Positions 7,945 through 16,756 of a DNA stretch of 21,687 nucleotides are shown here, piece by piece. The notes beneath the pieces are model-generated. The model ran no database searches. It worked only from the letters and a program-made list of their open reading frames with translations, and had not been told where the DNA came from. Made by a program: the position numbers and the translations under genes. The stretch comes from Jimgerdemannia flammicorona (lineage: Eukaryota; Mucoromycota; Endogonomycetes; Endogonales; Endogonaceae): contig RBNI01001601.1 in the NCBI GenBank assembly GCA_003990745.1, positions 1-21,687 of the forward strand, in the 5' to 3' direction. Position 1 is the stretch's first letter. Each line of letters opens with the position of its first letter.

Positions 7945-10900
7945 ATGAATAGTACAACCAACATTTTTTCTTTGAATGTCAATGGGCTTAGGGGGACTGG
8001 AAGGCGATGTATGATTTTTGGATGGCTGAAGAAACTGGAGGCAGATATCTTCTTACTTCAAGATGTACAGTGTGAGGGGGAGGAAGATGGACTGGAATGG
8101 ACAAGAGAGTGGAGTAGGGAGGCAGTTTGGCAGGGTAAAGTGGGAATCCTGGTTAGGAAGGGGAAAGGGGACATTGCGGACACTGGACATTGGGGTAGTA
8201 GATTAGTGTGGGGGATATGGTGGAGGCCTGGATGGAACGCAATTGTGGTGGGATCTTGTTACTGCCCAGCTGAGAGGGGGACCCGAGTGGCATGGATTGG
8301 AGATCTGCAGGATTCTGGGCTCTTGGTTGAGGCTGGGGTGGATTGTCTGGGGGGTGATTTTAATATGATATGGGAGAGTAGACTGGACAGAACTGATGGG
8401 GGAAGGGGTATGGCAGGAAGGAGTGGGGGATTGGAGGACTGGGAAGAGGTGGAATGGCTCAGCTCACTAGTGGATGCTATGCAACTTCAGGATGGGGATT
8501 GACGTTTATATACCCACTGGGTGGGAGGGCTGGGTACTAGGATTGATTGGGTTCTGACTGCTGAGTGTTGGGGACATTCAGTTTGGGAGATGATGGAGGT
8601 CGAGTGGTGCCCTTGGTCAGATCACTGAGGTATTCGGGGAGGTGAGAGGTTTGGAGGGAGTGGAGAGGGGCCAGGACATTGGTGTCTGAACTCTTCGCTG
8701 TTGGATGAGATGGATCTGTAGAATGAGTGGGTAGCAGAGGTATGATCCAAGGTTAATAATTAGAGGCGAGCAGAGATGAGGATTGGAGATAGGTGGCATA
8801 GACTGAAATCCGAAGCTCAGAGGTACTGGGGGGAGGTGGGGAAGGAGTAAGGTGCTCAGCAGAGGAGACAAGTCTGATGGGCATCTAGGAGACTAGAAAG
8901 ACTACTTCTGAATTGGGCTAGGCTATTGGAGGAGGAGGAGGTATTGGACTGGAAGGCTAAGAGGGCTAAGTTGGAAGTAGTGGAACTGCAGGACTTGTTG
9001 AGGAAGGAGGAAGCGGTGCAGGCTCAGGCTATGGCAGCCAGGTTAAGGTGGCAAGGATTGGAAGAAGGAGAATGACCTACAAGGCTTTTGTCCCATCTCC
9101 TTCATGCTAGGGGAGCAAGACACTGGTGGGAAGGAGTCCTTAATGATGAGGGAGAGATGGTATTAGGCATGCAGGGGATCCTTGGCCAGCTGAGCACCTA
9201 CTGGAGTAACCTCTGGAGTGAAGAGGAGAGAGGGGAGGTGGCACAGGACATTGATCGGCATCTGGAAGATTGGCACCCGAATCTGGCAGCAGGGTTGGGG
9301 GATCTTGGCCAACCGGTGTTGGGTGAGGAGATCCTTCAAGTTCTGGCATCAACAACCCTGGGAATGGTGCCTGGGGAGGATGGTCTGCCTTGGGATTTTT
9401 GGAAACAGATGGCATCTGTAGAGGAGGCTCTGGAGGAGATGTCGCTGATGTGTGATGCAGTCATCAGTACCGGGGAGTGGATTGGAGGGCAGCAGTTGGG
9501 GCTAGTTTCCCTGCTGTACAAGGACAAAGGGCATAAGGAGGACTGGAAAAATTGGAGGCCAATCATGCTGCTGGATATGGACTGCAAGTTGGTCACCAAA
9601 ATCCTAGTGGTGAGGTTACAGGGTGTGGCACAACAGGTAATAAAGAAGGAGCAGCGAGGCTTTGTTGGAGGCCGACTGATCCGAGATGGCATGGTATGGG
9701 TTCATGGTATCATTGAAGGTGCTAGGGCTGCAGGGGTGGATGGCCGTTTGGTATTTCTGGACCAGGAGAAAGCCTATGATAGGGTGTGGAGAGTATGGTT
9801 AGAGAAGGTACTGGAGCGCATTGGGGTACCTGCGGGCATGTGTCGGACACTTATTGGATTGCTAGAAGGGAGTATGGCTGTGATTCTGACGAATGGTCAC
9901 AGGGGGGCTTCTTTCCCCTTGGGAAGGGGAGTGCCTCAGGGGGATCTGCTGTCACCTATTCTTTATACATTTGCCCTGGAGCCGTTGTTGGATCGGATCT
10001 GGTGCAGAGTAGGTGGACTGAATATCTTGGGGGTCAATTGGAAGGTGGGGGCCTTTACAGATGATATGGTGATTGGGTTGGGCTCAGTGGCAGATGTGGC
10101 TATGCTCAAGGAGATAGTCGAGTGGTATGAGAGATGCTCTGGGGCAAAACTCAACTGGCACAAGTGTGAGACAATGGTCCTTGGGGAAGGAGTCATAGGG
10201 GGGGATGTCATTGGAACAATTGTCCCAGCGGGAGGAGTGGTACGGTACTTGGGTATCTATTTCTCGGTATATGGCTCCTTACTTCCCAAGGAGTGGTGGG
10301 AGTGCAAGCTGGTAGAATGGGGGAAAGTACTAATGAGTTGGGGTGGTAGACAGGTGTCGCTGGCGGGAAGAGTAACTGTTCTGAATGTGTATTGGATGCC
10401 AAAGCTTTGGTATCTGGGCTACCATTTGGATTTCCCTAAGTGGGTGGTCAAAAAGCTTCTCAAGATGGCCCACTCTTGGCTCTGGGCTGGACGCCGGAGT
10501 CAGATTGGTTGGGAGATATTAGCACTTCCTGTGGATTGAGGAGGCCTTGGCCTGGTGGACTTTCCCAAGAGGCTACTCTGCTTGAGGATATGGTGGATGA
10601 AGAGGGCTAGTGAGTTGAGAGGAGGAGAATGGGTGCCTCTTATGTAGCATTTGTGGGAGACGAGAGTGTCGCCAAGGGGTAGCTCAGGTGATCTACTGTC
10701 CTTGGTGGCCTTGGATGGCAGCCAAATGATGTGATACAAAGGATTCTGGTGGGGAGTGGTAGATGGGGCCCACCATATTGGGATCCGTTGGCGAGGTACT
10801 GAAGGGGAGGAGGACTGGGGTCCAGAGATGTAGAGGTGGGACAGGCTCTTATTGGGAGGGAATCTGGTTGAGGACTTCCGCTTAGAGGAAGGTGTGGAGT

Positions 10901-11454
10901 GCCTAAGGGGTCTGGGGCAGGACCTTTGGCCAGAGGCCTGGCAAGGGGCTGGGATCGGAGAGAGGTGAGACTGGGCAGACATATGGTCTTGGTTCAAGGT
11001 TGTATTGAGGTGGCTCCCGCCAAAACTCTGGGTAGCATGGTGGAGACTGTTGTGCCGGAATGTGATGCTAAACTTTAGGTCTGGACATCTGGTGGATGGC
11101 GGGGTCTTTGACTGTGAGGAGTGTCATAATGTAGGGCAGGAGGGAGGGGTGGTACAGACTCCTGAACATTGGCTGGGGGAGTGCGAGAGTATGGAGAATT
11201 TTTGGAAGGTTGTTGGGGTGAGGCTGGGAGTGTCTGCGCCGAACCCTGAAGTAGGTGGGCAGTGGGTGGCATTGAAGTCAAGGCTGGTGGGGGGGGTGGG
11301 GAATGAGTGGCTGATGGTTGGCTGGGCTATCGCATTTTGGGTGGGGCTCGCAGAACACTGGCGGAGCATGTTTGAGGAGGGACCCCAGAGGCCGGTGAGA
11401 CTGAGGATAGTGAGGTGGGAGGAGCTGATGCTAGAGCTCTTCAAGGCATGGTAG
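7945..11454 (+). pseudogene. LINE ORF2: AP endonuclease, reverse transcriptase, C-terminal zinc knuckle
   Basis: One continuous frame of 1170 codons with 13 stops (the first at 8500-8502) and no frameshift. The AP-endonuclease shows SLNVNGLRG (7969-7995), LLQDVQ (8053-8070, Asp where most family members have Glu), GGDFN (8350-8364), TRIDW (8536-8550) and the catalytic SDH (8617-8625). RT shows KNWRPIMLLD, FLDQEKAYDRV (9754-9786), GRGVPQGDLLSPILY, and a catalytic motif FTDD (10054-10065) where FADD is expected, a GCA-to-ACA change. The C-terminus has C-x2-C at 11113-11124 with H (11167-11169) and C (11182-11184), like the zinc domain after many LINE RTs. ORF2 would nick the target and prime cDNA synthesis there. 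ATG 7945 is the first plausible start. Confidence 0.93.
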
Positions 11455-11675
11455 ATTGGGTGGGGCCCCAAGAGGGGGAAACATAAGGGACTAGTAAGGA
11501 GGATTGTAGTGAAGAGTGGTGGTAGGGTTGTGGTGAAGGTAGATGGGGTGTCATTTGTAGGAACTAGGAAAGGGGGGGAGCCCTGTGGGATAGGATGAGG
11601 GCTTTGGCTGTATTAATATTATTATAGATTCGGGTAATAAAGGGAGTCCAAGTGACTATAAAAAAAAAAAAAAAA
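11455..11675 (+). other. LINE 3' UTR and poly(A) tail
   Basis: About 200 bp of G-rich 3' UTR, AATAAA at 11636-11641, then CTATA and 15 A residues (11661-11675). The A tail runs straight into the second target duplication copy at 11676-11689. Confidence 0.85.
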
Positions 11676-12815
11676 GGTTCAAAAGTGGTAACAAGCTACC
11701 AGTAGGACTCCTGCAACCCTTGTCTATCCTGAGCCACAACTGGGATCAGATTGCAATAGACTTTATTGTCCAACTCTCCAAGACCAAGGCAGGATGGGAT
11801 GCCATCATGGTATTCATGGACCGCCTAAGCAAACAAGCCCATTTTGCACCCACCAAGACCACTGCTACAGCACCAGAGATTACCGAGATTTTCCTCAATC
11901 AAGTATTCAGGCTATATGGCATGCCTAGTACTATTGTATCTGACCGAGATGCCAAGTTCATAAGCAACTTCTGGAAGGTATTCTTCTCTCTCCATGGAAC
12001 CAAGCTGAGTTCTCTACTGCCTACCACCCTCAGACTAATGGTCAAACTGAGTGAACCAACAGGACTCTCAAACAGATGCTTAGCATCTTCTACTGCTACA
12101 AGCAAAATGATTAGGACAAGTACCTAGCCTATGCTGAGTTTGCCTACAACAACAGTCAGCAAACTCCACAAAGAAGACTCCATTCTTCCTGAACCATGGT
12201 CAACACCCAAAGACCTTGAGTACTATTGTGAAATCAGCAGTCCCAGCAGCCCAAGATCTGGCTGAGACTATTTCTGACCTTATGTAAATGATAAGAGATG
12301 CTCTCATAGAAGCACAAGACTATCAGACCAAGTATATGAACTTGAAGTGAAGAGAAGTCTCCTATAACATTGGTGATATGGTCATGCTTAGAACAGACCA
12401 CCTCCACCCAGATACCCTGGCACAACAACTAGCCAAGAAACTTTGTGCTAGAAGAATTGGACCATACAAGATTGTGGAAAAAGTCAGTGAAGTCAACTAC
12501 AAGTTGCAACTTCCTTACAATATCCGAGTACACTCAGTATTCCATATTAGCCAATTGGTGGACTATCATGAGAACCCATTCCCTGAGTATATAGTTCCAC
12601 CACCACCCCCAATTAGGATCAATGATCATGAGGAATTCGAAATTGAGGAAGTACTTGATCATAAGGTCTGCAAATATTCCAAAACAGTCAAGCAGTTTTT
12701 CCTGATCAAGTGGAAGGGTTACCCCACCTATAACACCACCTGGGAAAAAGAAGAAGCCCTGAAGAATGCACATGAAGCCCTCCAGGACTACATAGAAACA
12801 CTTACTCCCCAGTAA
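11676..12815 (+). pseudogene. pol: integrase core, C-terminal domain and chromodomain (e1)
   Basis: The integrase resumes after the LINE. The first Asp codon is 11759-11761 (AIDFIVQL), the second 11942-11944 (IVSDRDAKF), and the Glu codon 12049-12051 (HPQTNGQTE). One base is missing near 12008 (frame 2 to 1); allowing for it gives D-x35-E, the canonical spacing. A second net -1 shift lies near 12165-12172. From there the frame runs to TAA at 12813-12815, with two stops near 12285 and 12348. The C-terminal domain reads RRIGPYKIVEKV. A chromodomain follows at about 12630-12797: EFEIEEVLDHKV, FFLIKWKGYP and NTTWEKEEAL, with aromatic cage candidates Phe 12636 and Trp 12711 and 12741. Chromodomains steer integration toward marked chromatin. 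Confidence 0.92.
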
Positions 12816-13406
12816 AGGAAGGACCTGTAGCTCTGAAAATTAGAGTATATAGTGAGCAGAAGAATACCACATAATTTATCCAAGATATATTATACCAAAC
12901 ACTGCAGAAAAAGGAATACTATGGATAACTAGCAAGAAGATACCCGAGCAAAGGACAATCTAGGATAGTATAGCAAAATACATTTGAACAACTCCATTTC
13001 ACGCCATCTATATCATCTCTATTAGATAATGATGGATGCTTCATATAGAACTTAGGAAAGCCAATGGTGTCAAAACCAGTCTAAGTCCATCTACATGACA
13101 GATATTATTACTAGAAATTGCCTTAGATTATAAGAAAGTCTATTTCTGAGAGATTTGAACCCCCAGTCACAACAATGAGAGCCCTTGCCCTAGACAAGGA
13201 TGGCCAGTCCTTGCAAATGCACCAACCAGATAAAAAAAAAGTGGACCAAGACCTGTTAATCCTGTGTAACTGCAGCTATAAGTGACAATATCTTTGAAAT
13301 CAGGATTTTTCTCATGTGACCAGTATATGTCCTGCTTACAGTAACAGATCACATATTTTGCTAGAAAGTGTAACTGAAAGAAGGTCACACCAGACAGATG
13401 AATAAG
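12816..13406. other. non-coding spacer between pol and ORF3 (e1)
   Basis: About 590 bp without a credible frame. It is A/T-rich, with an A9 run at 13231-13239. On the minus strand a B-box-like GGTTCAAATCT (plus-strand 13151-13161) sits in a possible 5 bp stem with wobble pairs, but no complete tRNA can be folded. Confidence 0.55.
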
Positions 13407-13414
13407 TATAAATA
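13407..13414 (+). promoter_or_regulatory. TATAAATA box upstream of ORF3
   Basis: AGTATAAATACCC at 13405-13417 closely matches the LTR core promoter (ATATAAATACCCC, 646-658) and lies 65 bp before the ORF3 ATG. The spacing suits a polymerase II promoter with a short leader. Function is inferred only. Confidence 0.4.
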
Positions 13415-13531
13415 CCCAAAACAAGAATATCCTACAACTCTTATCCTCCTCTCTTTCCAAAGAAAAGACAAGACAAAAATGCCTGCTATCTGCTGCCAAA
13501 CTGCCCACCATAGCCAGCCCCTCCCAAGTCA

Positions 13532-13547
13532 GGTTGACCACCTCTTT
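13532..13547. repeat. target-site duplication of the retroposon, left copy
   Basis: GGTTGACCACCTCTTT at 13532-13547 is repeated exactly at 15185-15200. Both copies lie in the same reading frame of ORF3 (VDHLF). The three terminal T residues merge with the poly(T), so the duplication is 13 to 16 bp. Confidence 0.93.
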
Positions 13548-15184
13548 TTTTTTTTTTCCTCTATAGGCCGGAGCCCCATTTATTAACTATCTAAAATCCT
13601 CATGCCATACCAGCAGTCATATTCTGCATCTCACCCCACCCTACTCTCACACTACAATTTCCAAACCAATAATAATCTAAGCACCTTTAGGATGTGAGTT
13701 GTGACCTTACTGCCTGAGTAACTAGATCCTCCTACCCAGCCTGCCCCACCCAAGAGTGGGTATGGGTTGTAAGCCCCAACCACCTCAAGTACTTGGCATC
13801 TAATGCACCTGGCCTATTCCTATTAGTGCCTCCCCATCTTGCCCATCTTGCCCGTCTTGCCCGGTTGCCCAGTTGCCCATGTCATTTTTCCCATTTTGCC
13901 CGTCTTGCCCATATTGCCTGTCTTGCCGTCTTGCCTGTCTTGCCCATCTTGCCCGTGTTACCCGCATCTTGCCCATGTTGTTTTGCCCATTTTGCCCATC
14001 TTGCCCATGTCGCCCGACTTGCCATCTTGCCCATCTTGCCCGTCATGCCCATGTTACCCGCCTTGCCCGTCTTGCCCATCTTGCCCATCTTGCCCGTCTT
14101 GCTTGTTGTTTTGCCCGTTTTGCCCATCTTGCCCATGTCGCCCATCTTGTCTTACCCATGTTGCCCATCTTGCCCGTTTTGCTGGTCTTGCTCGTGTCGT
14201 TTTGCCCGTTTTACCCATCTTGCCTATGTCGCCTGTCTTGCCGTCTTGCCCGTGTTGCCCATCTTGCCCATTTTGCCCATTATGCCCATTTTGCTCATTT
14301 TGCCCATTTTGCCCGTCTTGCCCATTTTGCCCGTCTTGCCTGTTTTGCCCGTTTTGCCCATCTTGCCTATGTCATTTTGCCCGTTTTGCCCGTCTTGCCC
14401 ATATCGCCCATCTTGCTGTCTTGCCTGTCTTGCCCATCTTGCCCATGTTACCCAACTTGCCCGTCTTGCCTGTCTTGTCCGTCTTGCCCGTCTTGCCCGT
14501 CTTGCCCATCTTGCCTGTTGTTTTGCCCGTTTTGCCCGTCTTGCCCATGTCACCTGTCTTGTCTTGCCCGTGTTGCCCATCTTGCCCACTTTGCCGATCT
14601 TGCCCTGTCATTTTGCCCATTTTGCCCGTCTTGCCCATGTCGCCTATCTTGCCGTCTTGCCCATGTTGCCCATCTTGCCCGTTTTGCCGGTCTTGCCCAT
14701 GTCGTTTTGCCCATTTTGCCCGTCTTGCCCATGTCACCCATCTTGCCTATGTCGCCCATCTTGCCATCTTGCCCGTGTTGTCCATCTTGCCCGTTTTGCC
14801 CATTTTGCCCGTCTTGTCCATCTTGCCCATCTTGCCCGTCTTGTCTGTGTCATTTTGCTGGTTTTGCCCATCTTGCCCATGTCGCCCATCTTGCTGTCTT
14901 GCCCATCTTGCCCATCTTGCCCGTGTTGCCCGTGTTACCTGTGTTGCCCATCTTGCCTGTGTCAGTTTTGCCTGTCTTGCTTTGAAATTCTTGAAATCCT
15001 TATAACTTGCTGAAACTAGAAGCTATGGCTACGCCAAAAAGACCAGGTGGGACTCCTATATCTAAGAGATGAGATACACCTGTCAGCACTCCTTGGAGCC
15101 TATATTTGTGGCCTCCAAAACTTGAGAAGCTCACCATCCTGGTGGCTTAGACACAGAGCCAACTGTTTGGTCCAAGTGAAAGGT
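13548..15184 (-). mobile_element. poly(A) retroposon carrying a minisatellite, inserted in e1 ORF3
   Basis: Read on the minus strand, the 1.64 kb insert starts at 15184, has about 200 bp of unique sequence, the 9-bp-unit minisatellite, about 270 bp of unique 3' sequence, AATAAA (plus-strand TTTATT 13579-13584) and a poly(A) tail (plus-strand T run 13545-13557). It is flanked by a 16 bp duplication. These are marks of LINE-machinery retroposition. No RT is encoded, so it is non-autonomous: a SINE-like element or a retrocopied host transcript. Many CpG sites remain, so it is younger than e1. Its end resembles the LINE tail: AATAAA, GGG-TCC, CTATA, then A(n). Confidence 0.85.
13830..14975. repeat. 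9-bp-unit minisatellite with ~90 bp higher-order blocks
   Basis: About 1.15 kb of variants of CTTGCCCAT, CTTGCCCGT and TTTGCCCGT (minus strand GGCAAGATG). Blocks restart at a GTC or GTT followed by (A/G)TTTTGCC at about 13876, 13977, 14104, 14195, 14366, 14516, 14606, 14699 and 14848. The shortest spacings are about 90 to 93 bp. Because the unit is a multiple of three and has no stop, three long plus-strand frames and several minus-strand frames stay open; these are not evidence of genes. The array lies wholly inside the retroposon. Confidence 0.93.
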
Positions 15185-15200
15185 GGTTGACCACCTCTTT
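15185..15200. repeat. target-site duplication of the retroposon, right copy
   Basis: Exact copy of 13532-13547; the base before each copy differs (A at 13531, T at 15184), which sets the right end of the retroposon at 15184. Confidence 0.93.
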
Positions 15201-15957
15201 GGACACATCCAGGTTGCTATCCAAGGAAGGAACTACCACTCAGAGACCCTTAACCTCTCTAGCCCAGACCTAAGATAGTATGTTCTTGACTGCTATAAAC
15301 TTATTGAAAGGGCCTACCTTACTACCAGTTGCCTAGAAATCTGGCATGAATATGAAATCGGTCACCAGCTTCTCTAACATACAAATGGCCTATCTACAGA
15401 CCAGGTCTCTGACTGGACTCACCTAGACAGGCATGAGCAAAGACTTACCAAGAAGGTCTATCAAATCATGTGCCATGCACCCTTTGCAATCCCCAATCTC
15501 AACTACATTTAACTGAAGGACTTTCAGAACCTCTCTTTCCCTGAGGTTGATGCCCTAGAAGTCAAGGTTGCCCAAGAAGCCAACTTCTGGATTGCTCTCA
15601 AGTCTATTGACATCAAGCCTCACTAGAGCCCCCTCCTGAATGATAACCCAGACCAATGGTTCTAAGGCCTCTCTGACCTCTTTGAAGGACTGCCTATCCA
15701 AATGGATATTCCCAGGCATGAGGATCAAGAACTCTACTTAGATGGTCCCAACTGCATCAGATAGAGAACCCCTACACCAGTACCCATCTCAATGTAAGAA
15801 CCATTTGCAGACCTCATTGACTTCTCTATCCTGGATAGTGAGCCATCAGCAACCACCCCCTCTACTACTGAAGAAGATGGCAACAACCCTGAGGAAGATT
15901 CTCTACCTTTCTCTCCCCTGGTTCTCAATTTCTAAATCAATGAGGACATTGATTTCT

Positions 15958-15970
15958 AAGAAGAGAAGGA
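15958..15970 (+). other. polypurine tract of e1
   Basis: AAGAAGAGAAGGA is purely purine and lies directly before the 3' LTR, where plus-strand DNA synthesis would be primed. It also encodes the acidic end of ORF3 (EEKD). Confidence 0.85.
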
Positions 15971-16756
15971 TGTAATAGAATGAATGAGCAAGTGAACAGA
16001 TGGGATGTGACAAGATAAGCAATCACATGATCCAGCAGCAATGACATCATCATACAATCGAGTGTGACATATGAATAGCAAGTAACAAATGAATAAATGA
16101 TACAAATAATACAAAAAACAATATCTAGCTTATTCCTGACAATTGGCACTGCAGTAACAGTTACCACAGTAGCTGATCATTGCCTAGTAATTGAGGTCCT
16201 GATCATAAAGTTGTTTTTAATCAAAAACCACCTGACAAAGGTCACAATCACAAACCTCATTATAGTTACCAAATTAGTCACTCATACTTAGTCAGAAATT
16301 GTGGACCAACTTGTATAAATACCCCCCAGTTTCTATCCGAAATAAAGCAGTTTTAGTTCAGTTCTTGATATAAGAATCAAGTTCCCCACACATACACACA
16401 TTCCTCTGAGTCTTAGTAATGATACCTAAGTAACTCTAGTATTTCTGACTAAACTTCAGAAGCCTAGCTAACTTCTGCCAGAACTGAGACCAGTATATAA
16501 ATCTCCAAAGACTTAAGTAAACCCATTGAACCTGAATTCCAAGGTAAATTCAGTCTGTACACAGTAAGGAACAAGACCCTTAAAAGATAGAGCAAACCAG
16601 AGAAAGAGAAGGTACTGCTGCTACAACTACTTATAAGCAAGCACTTCCTCAAACTGAAGGCTTCTTGGTATACATTGTGTACTAAGTCCCTAAGTAATAG
16701 TCTACTTCCCTAATTATCCAAAGGATAAGAGAGGGGTAGAAGTGAGAGTTATTATA
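15971..16756 (+). repeat. 3' LTR of e1
   Basis: Starts TGTAATAG and ends TTATTATA; the terminal CA is TA here, a C-to-T change compared with the 5' copy. It is 11 bp shorter than the 5' LTR because of one deletion near 16600. TATA (16312-16321) and AATAAA (16341-16346) are kept. It is followed directly by the duplication CTTAA. Confidence 0.95.

Larger units (their letters stand above)
5932..11675 (+). mobile_element. Tad-like LINE (non-LTR retrotransposon) nested in e1 integrase
   Basis: A 5.74 kb element with a short 5' leader (5932-6026), ORF1 (about 6027-7835), a 109 bp gap, ORF2 with AP-endonuclease, RT and C-terminal CCHC (7945-11454), a 3' UTR with AATAAA at 11636-11641, and a 15-base A tail (11661-11675). 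It is flanked by a 14-17 bp duplication. It keeps many more CpG dinucleotides than e1, fitting a younger insertion. ORF2 has 13 in-frame stops but no frameshift. The two-ORF layout with AP-endonuclease fits fungal Tad-type LINEs; no RNase H domain is seen after RT. Confidence 0.93.
13479..15983 (+). pseudogene. ORF3 of e1, unrecognised conserved retrotransposon protein, split by a retroposon
   Basis: ATG at 13479 (context CAAAAATGCC) begins 23 codons, to the Phe codon 13545-13547. The retroposon 13548-15184 and the second duplication copy 15185-15200 follow, and the frame resumes at 15201 without shift, to TGA 15981-15983. Joined length is about 283 residues with roughly nine stops explicable as lost Arg, Gln or Trp codons. 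The product is unrecognised: no signal peptide, membrane segment or catalytic motif is evident. It looks helical in the first two thirds (CYKLIERA at 15291, LTKKVYQI), has NPDQWF (15645) and EPFADLIDF (15798-15824), and ends in an acidic Ser/Thr/Pro-rich tail. A homologue lies at 18834-19693 in e2. The last four codons and stop run into the 3' LTR. Not env-like. Confidence 0.8.
304..16756 (+). mobile_element. Ty3/gypsy chromovirus-type LTR retrotransposon e1 with nested insertions
   Basis: This is a complete but dead LTR element bounded by 797 and 786 bp LTRs and the duplication CTTAA. Order: 5' LTR, PBS, gag, zinc knuckle, dUTPase, protease, RT, RNase H, integrase, chromodomain, about 660 bp non-coding, ORF3, polypurine tract, 3' LTR. 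From about 2116 to 5931 gag-pol stays in one frame, broken by about 26 stops explicable as C-to-T or G-to-A changes. A LINE (5932-11675) and a minus-strand retroposon (13548-15184) lie inside it. Removing each with one duplication copy restores the reading frame and leaves an element of about 9.04 kb. It is inserted in the RNase H of the older element e2. RT before integrase and the C-terminal chromodomain place it in Ty3/gypsy, chromovirus branch. Confidence 0.95.

Noticed and set aside
13131..13239. Intact tRNA gene
   Set aside because: Only a T-arm-like piece is present; acceptor and anticodon stems do not pair.
13830..14975. CRISPR-like array
   Set aside because: Units are contiguous 9-mers with no unique spacers, in a eukaryotic transposon setting.
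13793..15013. Three overlapping plus-strand ORFs of 370 to 406 codons
   Set aside because: They come from a stop-free 9-base repeat that keeps every plus-strand frame open, and they lie on the opposite strand of a retroposon with a poly(A) tail.
15742..15975. 77-codon plus-strand ORF near the 3' LTR
   Set aside because: It is a shadow; the neighbouring frame carries the ORF3 sequence that matches e2.
13479..15983. ORF3 as an envelope gene
   Set aside because: Position downstream of pol suggests env, but there is no signal peptide, no hydrophobic membrane segment and no cysteine-rich ectodomain.
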